49,646 nucleotides of DNA from Komagataeibacter intermedius TF2 (GCF_000964425.1 NZ_BANF01000013.1:1-49646); one strand, 5' to 3'; numbered from the stretch's first letter, positions 16,277-25,072 are shown. Made by a program: numbers and translations. The notes: a model not told the origin generated them from the letters alone.

Positions 16277-17302
16277 ATGGTTAAAGTACAGTCCATCACC
16301 AGGCGCGGCCTGCTGCATGCATCCATGGCGGCAGGGACCGCCATGGCGTTTCCCCCATTGCGGGCATGGGCGGCAACGGGGTTGCTGAATGTATCATACG
16401 ATCCAACACGTGAATTATATCAGGACATTGACCGCAGCTTTTCCCGCCAGTGGGCCCAGACCCACGGAAACAGCCCCGTTCAGGTCCGTACATCCCACGG
16501 CGGGTCGGGCGCGCAGGCACGTTCGGTGCTGGAGGGCGCGCCAGCCGATGTCGTGACCCTTGGCCTGGCCTATGACATTGACATCCTTGCACAGCACGGA
16601 CTGCTGGCAACGGACTGGCAGGGTCGCCTGCCCCATAATTCCACGCCGTTCACCAGTACCATCGTGTTTCTGGTCCGCAAGGGAAATCCCAAAAACATCC
16701 ATGACTGGCCCGACCTGATCCGTGACGGCGTGCAGGTCATCACGCCCAACCCCAAGACTTCGGGCGGGGCACGGTGGAATTACCTTGCGGCATGGGGGTG
16801 GGCGCTGCGCCAGCCCGGCGGCACGGCGGATACGGCGCGCGCATACCTGAAAGCCCTGTTCGCGCATGTGCCGGTACTTGATACCGGCGCACGCGGCGCC
16901 ACCAACAGCTTTGTCCAGCGCGGACTGGGGGATGTGCTGCTGGCGTGGGAAGATGAAGCCCTGCTGGCGACACGTGACATCGGGCCGGACCAGTTTGACA
17001 TTGTCGTACCCCCCATAACCATCCTGGCCGAACCGCCCGTGGCCGTGGTGGACCGCAACGTGCAGGCCCATGGCACGACGGCTGTGGCCCAGGCCTACGT
17101 CACGTACCTGTTCAGCGACGAAGGCCAGAAAATAGGGGCCAGACATTATTTCCGCCCTGTCAATCCGACCATACTGGATGCAAACCGCGACAGGTTTCCC
17201 GATACCGCGACCTTTGACATCGCAAGTCTTGGCGGATGGACCACGGTGCAGAAAGACCACTTTGCCGATGGCGGCATATTCGACAGCATCTATTCCAGAT
17301 GA
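16277..17302 (+). CDS. sbp: Sulfate/thiosulfate ABC transporter, periplasmic binding protein
   Basis: A 341-residue binding protein. I chose the second in-frame ATG (16277) because AAGGA (16264-16268) sits 8 bases before it but only 2 bases before the ATG at 16271. The N-terminus SITRRGLLHASMAAGTAMAFPP carries a twin-arginine (TRRGLL) and a signal sequence, suggesting Tat export. Core motifs NVSYDPTRELYQDI, SHGGSGAQARSVLEGAPADVVTL, NPKTSGGARWNYLAAWGWAL and the late FPDTATFDI are those of Sbp/CysP proteins, which bind sulfate by neutral hydrogen bonds. It is the first gene of sbp-cysT-cysW-cysA. Its stop overlaps the cysT ATG. Confidence 0.92.
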   Translation: MVKVQSITRRGLLHASMAAGTAMAFPPLRAWAATGLLNVSYDPTRELYQDIDRSFSRQWAQTHGNSPVQVRTSHGGSGAQARSVLEGAPADVVTLGLAYDIDILAQHGLLATDWQGRLPHNSTPFTSTIVFLVRKGNPKNIHDWPDLIRDGVQVITPNPKTSGGARWNYLAAWGWALRQPGGTADTARAYLKALFAHVPVLDTGARGATNSFVQRGLGDVLLAWEDEALLATRDIGPDQFDIVVPPITILAEPPVAVVDRNVQAHGTTAVAQAYVTYLFSDEGQKIGARHYFRPVNPTILDANRDRFPDTATFDIASLGGWTTVQKDHFADGGIFDSIYSR

Positions 17303-18174
17303 CCATGCGACGGGCTGCATTCCCGATCCGGGCGCGCTGGCAGCGTGACGCCCTGCCCGGTTTCGGGCTGGGACTGGGGCTGACCCTGTTCTGGCTGGGG
17401 GGACTGGTCATGCTGCCCATGGCGGCACTGATCGCACGTCCGTGGGGCGAAGGGCTGCATAGCGGACTGCTGGCCTTTGCCCATGCGGCGCATGACGGGC
17501 GGATGCTGTCCGCGCTGGGGGTCAGTTTTCGTTCGGCGCTGATTGCCGCCCTGGTGGATCTGGTGCCCGGACTGCTGATTGCATGGGCGCTGGCACGCAG
17601 CGACATTCCGGGACGCCGCCTGATTGACATGCTGGTGGACCTGCCCTTTGCCCTGCCCACCGCCGTGGTCGGCATCACCATGGCCACGCTTTATGGTCCC
17701 AATGGCTGGATTGGTGGTCCACTGGGGCGGCTGGGGCTGCGCATTGCCTTTACACAGACGGGTATCGTGCTGGCCATCATGTTTGTCGGGCTGCCATTTG
17801 TGGTGCGCACCGTCACCCCGGTACTGCGCAACCTGCCGCGTGATGTGGAAGATGCAGCCCGGATACTGGGCGCAAACCGGCTGCAGGTCCTGCTGCGCGT
17901 CATCCTGCCTGCGCTGTATCCCGCGCTGGTCACGGCCTTTGGCATGGCCTTTGCCCGGGGCATCGGGGAATACGGGTCGGTGATCTTCATTGCGGGCAAC
18001 CAGCCCTTCCATACGGAAATCGCCCCCCTGCTGATCGTGATCCGGCTGCAGGAATACGATACGCAGGGGGCAGCGCTGATCGGGCTTGTGCTGGTCGGGA
18101 TCTCGCTGCTGTCGCTTGCGCTGATCAGCCTGCTGCGCCGTCATCTGTCCCGTGGCACGCAGGGAGACGCCTGA
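17299..18174 (+). CDS. cysT: Sulfate ABC transporter permease CysT
   Basis: A 291-residue inner-membrane permease with about six helices. The start is the ATG at 17299, which overlaps the sbp stop as ATGA; another ATG lies two codons later. The open frame extends further upstream into sbp, but that part is not CysT-like. The cytoplasmic EAA loop that docks on the ATPase reads DVEDAARILGANRLQVLLRVILPALYPAL. The stretch YGPNGWIGGPLGRLGLRIAFTQTGIVLA is typical of CysT/CysU. With CysW it forms the membrane channel of the sulfate/thiosulfate importer. No strong ribosome-binding site is visible, so translational coupling is likely. Confidence 0.92.
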   Translation: MTMRRAAFPIRARWQRDALPGFGLGLGLTLFWLGGLVMLPMAALIARPWGEGLHSGLLAFAHAAHDGRMLSALGVSFRSALIAALVDLVPGLLIAWALARSDIPGRRLIDMLVDLPFALPTAVVGITMATLYGPNGWIGGPLGRLGLRIAFTQTGIVLAIMFVGLPFVVRTVTPVLRNLPRDVEDAARILGANRLQVLLRVILPALYPALVTAFGMAFARGIGEYGSVIFIAGNQPFHTEIAPLLIVIRLQEYDTQGAALIGLVLVGISLLSLALISLLRRHLSRGTQGDA

Positions 18175-18175
18175 C

Positions 18176-18979
18176 ATGACACGTTTCGCATTCGCAGCCC
18201 TGATCTACCTGCTGATGGGCATGATGGTGGTGTTGCCGCCGGTCATGGTCCTTGCCATGGCGCTGTCGCACGGGGCAGGCGCCGCCCTTGCCACCTTTGC
18301 CGACCCCGATGCGTTATCGGCCATCCGCCTGACCATCATCATGACGGTGCTGACGGTCGGGGTTAACACGGTCTTTGGCGTCATGGCGGCATGGACCCTG
18401 TCCCACTTCCGGTTTCCGGGCCGTAACCTGCTGATCGTCCTGATCGAACTGCCGCTCAGCGTCTCTCCTGTTGTTGGCGGTCTGGTATGGCTGCTGGTGT
18501 TTGGCACGCAGGGATGGTGGGGCACGGCGCTGGAACGCTGGGGCCATCCCATCATGTTCGCGCCACCCGGTATCCTGCTGGCCACCATATTCGTCACCTT
18601 TCCCTACGTCACACGCACGCTCATGCCCATGCTGGCGCATAACGGGCGCACGGCGGAAGAGGCCGCCATCACGCTTGGGGCCAGCCTGTGGCAGGTGCTG
18701 TGGCACGTCACCCTGCCCGGCGCGCGGCTGGCGCTGGTTTCGGGCATCCTGCTGACCACGGCGCGGGCAATGGGGGAATTCGGCGCGGTCTCGGTCGTAT
18801 CGGGGCATATCCCGGGCCTGACCGAGACCATGCCGCTGCATATCGAAACCTTGTACAACGGCTACCAGACGGTGGCGGCCTTCACCATGGCGGCGCTGCT
18901 TGTCCTCATGGCGGTCATCGTGGTGGCGGTCCGGACGTTTCTTGAACGTGGACAGGACAGAACGGAAAAAACCGCATGA
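18176..18979 (+). CDS. cysW: Sulfate ABC transporter permease CysW
   Basis: A 267-residue permease, the partner of CysT. The start at 18176 is one base after the cysT stop and has AGGGAGA (18161-18167) as ribosome-binding site. Multiple hydrophobic segments span the protein. The ATPase-docking EAA loop reads RTAEEAAITLGASLWQVLWHVTLPGARLALVSG, followed by the conserved ARAMGEFGAVSVVSGHIPGLTETMPLHIE of CysW. Its final codons overlap the cysA start by four bases (ATGA). It is required for sulfate import for cysteine synthesis. Confidence 0.93.
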   Translation: MTRFAFAALIYLLMGMMVVLPPVMVLAMALSHGAGAALATFADPDALSAIRLTIIMTVLTVGVNTVFGVMAAWTLSHFRFPGRNLLIVLIELPLSVSPVVGGLVWLLVFGTQGWWGTALERWGHPIMFAPPGILLATIFVTFPYVTRTLMPMLAHNGRTAEEAAITLGASLWQVLWHVTLPGARLALVSGILLTTARAMGEFGAVSVVSGHIPGLTETMPLHIETLYNGYQTVAAFTMAALLVLMAVIVVAVRTFLERGQDRTEKTA

Positions 18980-20031
18980 GCGTACAACTGGATCACATTA
19001 CCCGCATCCTGCCCCAAAGCAGCCGCCCCATTGTGGATGACATCAGCCTGCTTGTGCCCGATGGCAGCTTTACCGCGCTGGTCGGTCCATCAGGGGCGGG
19101 CAAGACATCGCTGCTGCGGATCATTGCGGGTCTGGACCCCCATCAGGGTGGTCACGTAATGATTGATGGCGCATGCGTCGATATTCAGGATGCGCGCGCA
19201 CGCAACATTGGCTTCGTATTCCAGCATTACGCCCTGTTCGCGCATATGACGGTGGCGGCCAATATCGGCTTTGGCCTGTCCATCCGCCCCCGCCGCACCC
19301 GACCGGGCAAGGCGGACATCGCCGCACGGGTGGCGGACCTGCTCGACCTTATGCAGCTTCCCCGCATGGGCGGGCGATATCCGCATGAACTGTCAGGCGG
19401 CCAGCGCCAGCGCGTGGCGCTGGCCCGCGCACTGGCGACGGGGCCGCGCGTACTGCTGCTTGATGAACCCTTTGGCGCGCTGGACCCGCTGGTACGCCAG
19501 CAGATCCGGGGCTGGCTGCGCGACCTGCATGAACGGCTGGGCCTGACCACCATCCTTGTAACGCATGACCGGCAGGAAGCCGCCGAACTGGCGGATACGG
19601 TCGTGCTGATGCGCAATGGCCGCATCGTGCAGTCCGGCCCCGCACGACAACTGGAGGATAATCCGGCCGACCCCTTTGTCATGACATTTACCGGCGATGT
19701 CGTCCGTATTGCAGGCCATGTTGCACATGGCATGTTCATTCCCGCCCTGCCCGACATCCAGCCCGTTGCAACCCCGACCGCCGACGGACCTGCAGAAATC
19801 CTGATCCGTCCCGCCGATATCCGCCTGCTGCCCGGCGGCGGCGGCACCCACGCGCATCTGCGCCACAGACGTGGCCCTGTCGGCATTTACGAGACGACCA
19901 TCGCGCACACGACCTTCGCTGTGGAAACAATCACCACATCAGACTCCGCGCACGTCATACCGGATTGCGCGCTGGATATTACCGCCGGGCGCCTGGCGCG
20001 TGGCGATACATGGCTGGAGCGGGCAGCCTGA
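18976..20031 (+). CDS. cysA: Sulfate/thiosulfate import ATP-binding protein CysA
   Basis: A 351-residue ABC ATPase. Walker A is GPSGAGKTS (37-45), the Q-loop is FVFQHYALFAHMTVAANI, the signature is LSGGQRQRV (about 139) and Walker B is LLLLDEPFGALD (about 160), with the switch histidine in ILVTHDRQEA. The C-terminal quarter is a TOBE-like regulatory domain (IRPADIRLLPGGG...). It drives sulfate/thiosulfate import through CysT and CysW and is the last of four genes in an overlapping operon. A 7-bp stem follows 40 bases downstream. Confidence 0.93.
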   Translation: MSVQLDHITRILPQSSRPIVDDISLLVPDGSFTALVGPSGAGKTSLLRIIAGLDPHQGGHVMIDGACVDIQDARARNIGFVFQHYALFAHMTVAANIGFGLSIRPRRTRPGKADIAARVADLLDLMQLPRMGGRYPHELSGGQRQRVALARALATGPRVLLLDEPFGALDPLVRQQIRGWLRDLHERLGLTTILVTHDRQEAAELADTVVLMRNGRIVQSGPARQLEDNPADPFVMTFTGDVVRIAGHVAHGMFIPALPDIQPVATPTADGPAEILIRPADIRLLPGGGGTHAHLRHRRGPVGIYETTIAHTTFAVETITTSDSAHVIPDCALDITAGRLARGDTWLERAA

Positions 20032-20070
20032 CCCGGCGGGGATATCGGACCATGCCCAATATCCACGTGG

Positions 20071-20089
20071 TTTTCCAGCATATGGAAAA
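20071..20089. terminator. AT-rich hairpin after cysA
   Basis: Perfect 7-bp inverted repeat TTTTCCA (20071-20077) / TGGAAAA (20083-20089), loop GCATA, between cysA and the Rrf2 gene. It could be a weak terminator or an operator of the following regulator. Confidence 0.35.
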
Positions 20090-20216
20090 GCACCCCGGCA
20101 GGCGCACGACGCGGGCTGCTCCGGCCCCATCTATCCGCCCAACAGGATGATACGGGCCAGCAGCACCACGATTTCAAGCCATCTGCGCCATACATGAACC
20201 ACAGGGGACAATGCCC

Positions 20217-20663
20217 ATGCACAGCGTACGTGACCGGACCACCACCGCCCTGATCATCATGCTGGACGTGGCATTCCACAGCCCGGCCGGCCAACCGGTC
20301 AGCACCATGGATATCGCCGCGCGCACCGGGCTGCCCCGACGTGGAATCGAACCGACCCTGCAGGCGCTCGCCCGGTCCGGCCTGCTAAAGGGCGTGCGCG
20401 GCCCGCATGGGGGATACCGGCTGGGCCATCCGGCGCGCGAGATCCTGCTGGCGGACATATACAGGGTCACCGCGCATGACGACACCCCGACCGAACGGCG
20501 CAGGGGCACGCTGTTCAATACGGTTGTCCGTCCCTTCATGGATCAGATGGACGGAATCCTGACACGGGAATACAGCAAGGTCACGCTGCATGATTTCGTC
20601 AGGCAGGCCGAAACCCGTGGCCTGCAGCGCCCGCCCGCCGGTCCGCCCGGTTGTTCAATATGA
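20217..20663 (+). CDS. Rrf2-family transcriptional regulator without Fe-S cysteines
   Basis: A 148-residue winged-helix regulator. The start at 20217 is preferred because AGGGGAC lies 8 bases upstream; the ATG at 20211 is too close to it. Rrf2 features are TMDIAARTGLPRRGIEPTLQALARSGLLKGVRGPHGGYRLG and EILLADIYRVT. The three-cysteine cluster that binds iron-sulfur in IscR/NsrR is missing; the only cysteine is near the C-terminus (PGCSI). It therefore resembles non-Fe-S members such as CymR, a cysteine-metabolism repressor. Position just behind sbp-cysTWA makes control of sulfur uptake the natural hypothesis. It ends 13 bases before the convergent second ndh. Confidence 0.8.
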   Translation: MHSVRDRTTTALIIMLDVAFHSPAGQPVSTMDIAARTGLPRRGIEPTLQALARSGLLKGVRGPHGGYRLGHPAREILLADIYRVTAHDDTPTERRRGTLFNTVVRPFMDQMDGILTREYSKVTLHDFVRQAETRGLQRPPAGPPGCSI

Positions 20664-20676
20664 TACCGCCCCTGCC

Positions 20677-21963
20677 TCAATCCAGCCGGACAGAGGGACG
20701 CACAAACACATCCAGCCAGTCAACCAGACATGAAATCGTACCCCGCACCGGCCCGTACAGCTCAAACTGATGCTGGCGATACAGCATGAGATGCACCAGC
20801 CGCGCCGACAGCCCGTGCAGCCATCCACCCCCAAAGACCGTACCGCCAGGGAACGTGCCCCAGCCGTTGTAATCCCCCAGCGCCACCACCGCACCCTTGT
20901 TGTGGAATGTAAAGGCGGGCAGCGGGCGGCCACTCATCATCCACCCGGGCAGGACCTTCGCCAGGTGATGCGCCTGCTGCCGGGCGGCCTGCGCAGTGGG
21001 GGCCACGGGCTTTTCCGCAATGAAGGCACAGTCGCCCATGGCGAAGATGTTGTCATCATCCATGACCTGCAGGGTCGGTCGGACCTCCAGCTGGCCGGAT
21101 CGCGACAGCTTCAGCCCGCCGAACTGCCCTGTCACATCAGGCGCCTTCACGCCCGCGGCCCACACCCGCAACGTTGCAGGCACCCGGCTGCCATCCTTGA
21201 GGATGAAGCCGTTTTCATCCGCGCCGCTGACCATTGCGCCCGCGCGCACCGTTACGCCAATGGCCTCAAGCTGCCTGACCGCCGCATCCGACACGCTTTC
21301 GGGGAAAGCCGGCAGGATGCGTGGCCCGGCCTCCAGCAGGGTAATCCGCAGTTTGGGCGGCTTTTCGCCAAAACTGTACAACGATGCCAGATCCAGCGCC
21401 TTGTGCAGTTCCGCCGCCAGCTGCGTGCCGGTCGCCCCGCCACCGACAATGGCGATATCCAGTTCCTGATGGTTGGCGAATGCCCGCAGCAGTTCCATGC
21501 GGAAACGGTCATTGAACCCGTTTGCATCCACCAGGTTGTCGATGAACATGCAGTGTTCGGCAACGCCCGGCGTGCCAAAGTCATTTGCCCGGCTGCCGAT
21601 GGACAGGACCACCGCGTCATAATCCAGCGTGCGGGCATCCACCACCATTTCCCCCGTCTGCGGGTCCTTGATGGGGGCAAGCGAAATGGTCTTGGCCTTG
21701 CGGTCAAGGGCAGTGATCTCACCAGGCCAGAATTCGAAATGGTGCCGGCTGGCCTGGGACATGAAGCTTATGCGGTCATTTTCATTCGCGGCCGTGCCCG
21801 CGGCAAAGCAGTGCAGCATCGGTTTCCACACATGGGCGAAGCTCTTGTCCACCAGCGTGATTTCGGCCTGTCCCGATCGTCCGACCGAATTGCCCAGCCG
21901 GGTGGCCAGCGCAAGCCCGGCCACACCACCGCCAACAATCACGATCCGAAACTTTTGTGCCAT
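20677..21963 (-). CDS. ndh: Type II NADH dehydrogenase (NDH-2), copy 2
   Basis: A 428-residue paralogue of the enzyme at 9950-11230, with the same motifs: FAD site IVIVGGGVAGLALATRLGN, NAD site DIAIVGGGATGTQLAAELHKAL, IFAMGDCAFI, and the identical last residues DWLDVFVRPSVRLD. Differences cluster in the middle (for example IKDPQTGEMVVDARTLDYD), including a two-residue insertion overall. The start at 21963 follows GGAG by about 10 bases and reproduces the MAQKFR start of copy 1. It transfers electrons from NADH to ubiquinone. It is divergent from an SDR gene that may generate NADH. Whether the two copies are expressed under different conditions cannot be told from sequence. Confidence 0.92.
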   Translation of the reverse strand: MAQKFRIVIVGGGVAGLALATRLGNSVGRSGQAEITLVDKSFAHVWKPMLHCFAAGTAANENDRISFMSQASRHHFEFWPGEITALDRKAKTISLAPIKDPQTGEMVVDARTLDYDAVVLSIGSRANDFGTPGVAEHCMFIDNLVDANGFNDRFRMELLRAFANHQELDIAIVGGGATGTQLAAELHKALDLASLYSFGEKPPKLRITLLEAGPRILPAFPESVSDAAVRQLEAIGVTVRAGAMVSGADENGFILKDGSRVPATLRVWAAGVKAPDVTGQFGGLKLSRSGQLEVRPTLQVMDDDNIFAMGDCAFIAEKPVAPTAQAARQQAHHLAKVLPGWMMSGRPLPAFTFHNKGAVVALGDYNGWGTFPGGTVFGGGWLHGLSARLVHLMLYRQHQFELYGPVRGTISCLVDWLDVFVRPSVRLD

Positions 21964-22369
21964 CTCGATAATGCTCCAAACCCGCTCGCACAGCGCCCCG
22001 GTCCCGACATGGAAAACCCCGATACGCCACATCCATACAACTCGTGTCGAATGGGATTATAGGCGATCCACCCTGCGCCCGAAACATGCGCAGCGGCAAA
22101 TTCAGCCATGGACAGGCATCCCGCCCCCACAGCCTGCGCCCGTTTCCCGCACCAGAGCACGGAAAAACGCATGATCGGCACAGGCGATCAAAAGAACCCG
22201 ATCTATCGTGGCAGGGCGCGCCTGTCCGTTTTTTCACCATCGCGATGGCAGGTCTGAACAGGGAACATACCGGGCAACATCTACCCAATCCCCGCGTTAG
22301 CCCGCATAACGGCAGGCGCAACATATGTGCCAACATACTGAAATACATGACATGACAGCAGGAGACCCC
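21964..22369. promoter_or_regulatory. Divergent promoter region, ndh copy 2 / SDR
   Basis: About 400 bases. It holds the leader block CGCACAGCGCCCCGG (21987-22001) shared with ndh copy 1, and an inverted repeat TGATCG (22172-22177) / CGATCA (22185-22190) that could be an operator. No gene is convincing here. Confidence 0.4.
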
Positions 22370-23131
22370 ATGACCGCCACCTCAACCGGACGGATCCAGG
22401 ACAAGGTTGCCCTTATTACCGGCGCCGCGAGCGGGATTGGCCGTGCAACCGCCGAACGCTTTGCCGCCGAGGGCGCGCGACTGGCGCTGACCGACCTGAA
22501 CACCGATGCGCTGGAGGAACTGGTCAGCCAGTTTGAAAAAAGCGGCGTGCCCGTCATCTCGGTCCCGGCGGATGTGACGAGCGAGGCGGACATCCAGCGC
22601 GTCGTCCATGAAACCATGAAGCATTTTGGCCGGATCGACATTCTTGTCGCCAATGCGGGTGTCATTCCGGAGGCCGACCTCGCCTCCGCCACGGCGGACC
22701 TGTGGGACCATACCATGGCGGTGGATGCGCGCGGCATGTTCCTGAGCTGCAAGTATGCCGCAGCCGAGATGGTGCATGCCGGACAGGGTGCAATCGTGTG
22801 CCTGTCCTCCATTTCCGCCTTCGCGGGGCAGAAGGGACAGGCGGTTTACGGACCGGCCAAGTTCGTGGCGTCCGGCATTACCAAGCATCTGGCCATTGAT
22901 CTGGCGGACAAGGGCGTGCGCGTCAACGCCGTGGCTCCCGGTACGATCGACACCCCGGCGGTTGCAAAGATGGATGCGGACGCCATCCGCAAGGTGGTCG
23001 GGATGCACCCGATGGGCCGCATGGGCAAGCCTGCGGAAATCGCCAGCGCCATCCTGTTCCTGGCATCCGATGACGCGTCCTTCATCACCGGCGCGGTCCT
23101 GCCGGTTGATGGCGGCTACCTGGCGCAGTAA
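22370..23131 (+). CDS. Short-chain dehydrogenase/reductase (SDR)
   Basis: A 253-residue classical SDR. The start at 22370 is chosen because AGGAGA lies five bases upstream; earlier in-frame ATGs at 22325 and 22352 lack this. The cofactor motif is TGAASGIG (about 15-22) and the structural motif is VANAG. The catalytic triad appears as Ser in SSISAF, Tyr and Lys in YGPAK. An aspartate after beta-2 (LTDLN) favours NAD(H) over NADP(H). C-terminal PVDGGYLAQ is typical. The substrate (sugar, polyol or ketone alcohol) is not evident. It is divergent from ndh copy 2, so NADH coupling is plausible. A hairpin follows the stop. Confidence 0.88.
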   Translation: MTATSTGRIQDKVALITGAASGIGRATAERFAAEGARLALTDLNTDALEELVSQFEKSGVPVISVPADVTSEADIQRVVHETMKHFGRIDILVANAGVIPEADLASATADLWDHTMAVDARGMFLSCKYAAAEMVHAGQGAIVCLSSISAFAGQKGQAVYGPAKFVASGITKHLAIDLADKGVRVNAVAPGTIDTPAVAKMDADAIRKVVGMHPMGRMGKPAEIASAILFLASDDASFITGAVLPVDGGYLAQ

Positions 23132-23142
23132 CGCCACGGACG

Positions 23143-23166
23143 TGGCCGGGACAGTCCACCCGGCCA
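23143..23166. terminator. Bidirectional terminator hairpin, SDR / glpR
   Basis: Perfect 8-bp stem TGGCCGGG (23143-23150) / CCCGGCCA (23159-23166), loop of 8 bases, between the convergent stops of the SDR gene and glpR. Confidence 0.6.
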
Positions 23167-23172
23167 TGCCCG

Positions 23173-23931
23173 TCAGGCGATATGCAGATCCACGTCATGT
23201 TCACGCAGCAGGGCGCATATCCGTTCGGATGGCTGCCGGTCGGTAAAGAAACCGTGGACGTGCGACAGGTGCCCCAGCCGCCCCATGGGCCTGCGGCCGA
23301 ACTTGGTCTGGTCCGCCAGCAGGTAGACGCGCCGGGCGTTGCGCATCATGGCCTGCGCCACACTGATCTCATCGGCGTCGAAATCCAGCAGCGTGCCATC
23401 TTCCTCGATCCCGCTTATGCCGATCACGGCAAAATCGGTGCGGTACTGTTCGATAAAGGTGCTGGCGGTGGAGCCGGTGATCCCGCCATCGTAAAACCGC
23501 ACCAGGCCACCAGTCACGATGACCTGAAAATCCGTCTGTGCGGACAGCGGCGTTGCGACATGCAGGTTATTGGTAATGACACGCAGCGCCTTGTGCCGCC
23601 GCAATGCCTTGGCAAAGGCTTCCGTGGTGGTGCCAATGCTGACAAACAGGGATGAATTGTCAGGTATCTGCCGCGCGGCAAGGTGGCCGATGGCCTCCTT
23701 GGCGCGGCGGTTGAGCACCTGACGTTCGGAATAGGCGATATTCTCGACCGACGAGGCCAGCCCCGCCCCGCCGTGGTGTCGCGCCACCAGACCGCGCCGG
23801 GCCAGCAGGTTGACATCACGGCGAATGGTCTGAACCGCAACATTCAGCCTCTGGGCCAGGTCCTCGTTCGAGACATATCCCTGGGTGCGCACCAGTGTAA
23901 TAATTTCGTGGTGGCGTTCTTCCGCTGACAC
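23173..23931 (-). CDS. glpR: DeoR-family glycerol-3-phosphate regulon repressor GlpR
   Basis: A 252-residue DeoR-family repressor that starts with GTG at 23931. The N-terminal winged helix reads RHHEIITLVRTQGYVSNEDLAQRLNVAVQTIRRDVNLLARRGLVARHHGGA, with the hallmark TIRRD recognition helix. The sugar-phosphate-binding domain has SIGTTTEAFA and GISGIEEDGTLLDFDADE. It is the last gene of glpD-glpK-glpX-fbaA-glpR, 25 bases after fbaA, so it is probably autoregulated. Two palindromes close to the E. coli GlpR operator lie in the glpD/glpF intergenic region. Glycerol 3-phosphate is the expected inducer. Confidence 0.88.
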   Translation of the reverse strand: MSAEERHHEIITLVRTQGYVSNEDLAQRLNVAVQTIRRDVNLLARRGLVARHHGGAGLASSVENIAYSERQVLNRRAKEAIGHLAARQIPDNSSLFVSIGTTTEAFAKALRRHKALRVITNNLHVATPLSAQTDFQVIVTGGLVRFYDGGITGSTASTFIEQYRTDFAVIGISGIEEDGTLLDFDADEISVAQAMMRNARRVYLLADQTKFGRRPMGRLGHLSHVHGFFTDRQPSERICALLREHDVDLHIA

Positions 23932-23956
23932 GTTGCCTGTTACTCCATCACATCAT

Positions 23957-25072
23957 TCAAGAAACCTGGACGGCACGCGCGACACTGCGCCCGGTGGCCC
24001 CCAGATCGGCAAAGGACTGTTCCAGCCGGGCCACGATCCCCTGTTCGCCAACCCGCAGCCACTTGCGCGGATCATACAGCTTCTTGGTGGGCTTTCCCGT
24101 GCTGGGCGCGATCTGGTGGCTGAAGGCTTCGGCATGTTCATGCACGTAGCGGCCGATGCTGCTGGCGAAGGCAAACTGGATATCGGTATCGATATTCATC
24201 TTGAACACGCCATAGGACACGGCTTCGGTAATCTTGGCCTGTTCGGACCCCGAACCACCATGGAACACCAGCGCCAGCGGTCTGTCACCCCGGCCGGTGG
24301 CCTGTGCCACCACCGCCTGCGAATTGCGCAGGATTTCCGGCCGCAGCTTGACATTGCCCGGCGCATAGACGCCATGCACATTGCCAAAGGACGCGGCAAT
24401 GGTCACGAAACCAAGCGGGGACAGCGCCTCATACGCCTTCAGCACGTCTTCGGGCTGGGTATAGAGATGGGCATTGTCCGCGCCGTCATCGACGTCGTGG
24501 CCCACGCCATCTTCTTCCCCGCCTGTCACGCCCAGTTCGATTTCAAGGCCGATGCCCAGCGGGGCCATGCGACGCAGGAAAGCAGCGCATTCGGCGATGT
24601 TGTCTTCCAGCGGCTCGGCCGAAAGGTCGATCATGTGCGAAGAAAACAGCGGACGCCCGGTTTCCCTGACCGCTTCCTCGCTGGCATCGATCAGGCCGGA
24701 AATCCACGGCAGCAGCTTGCGGTCGGCATGGTCGGTATGCAGGATCACGCACACGCCATAAGCCGCCGCCACCGTATGGACATGACGTGCCGCGGCCACG
24801 GCGCCCAGCACGCGGGCCTGATCCGCGTCCTTCATGCCTTCACCCGCGTAAAAACGCGCGCCGCCATTGGACAGCTGGATAATGACATCGGCGCGGTTGC
24901 GGGCGGCGGCTTCCAGCACGGCGTTGATGCTGTCCGTGCCCACCACGTTCACCGCCGGCAGGGCGTAGCCTTCGTCCCGGCAGGTTTCAACCAGGCGGCG
25001 GTAATCCGCACCCGTCACCACGCCGGGCTTCAGTCCCAGCCGGTCTGACGCCGGGGTCGCTTTGTCGGTCAT
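23957..25072 (-). CDS. fbaA: Class II fructose-1,6-bisphosphate aldolase
   Basis: A 371-residue zinc aldolase of the FbaA (class IIA) type. Motifs: ALPAVNVVGTDSINAVLEAA, zinc ligands in ILHTDHADRKLLPWI, LEIELGVTGGEEDGV, the zinc-ligand region AASFGNVHGVY, and FHGGSGSE. It condenses dihydroxyacetone phosphate and glyceraldehyde 3-phosphate to fructose 1,6-bisphosphate in the gluconeogenic direction. It sits between glpX and glpR in the glycerol operon. This places DHAP from GlpD directly next to its conversion to hexose phosphate. The ribosome-binding sequence is GAGGAACG before the ATG. Confidence 0.93.
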   Translation of the reverse strand: MTDKATPASDRLGLKPGVVTGADYRRLVETCRDEGYALPAVNVVGTDSINAVLEAAARNRADVIIQLSNGGARFYAGEGMKDADQARVLGAVAAARHVHTVAAAYGVCVILHTDHADRKLLPWISGLIDASEEAVRETGRPLFSSHMIDLSAEPLEDNIAECAAFLRRMAPLGIGLEIELGVTGGEEDGVGHDVDDGADNAHLYTQPEDVLKAYEALSPLGFVTIAASFGNVHGVYAPGNVKLRPEILRNSQAVVAQATGRGDRPLALVFHGGSGSEQAKITEAVSYGVFKMNIDTDIQFAFASSIGRYVHEHAEAFSHQIAPSTGKPTKKLYDPRKWLRVGEQGIVARLEQSFADLGATGRSVARAVQVS

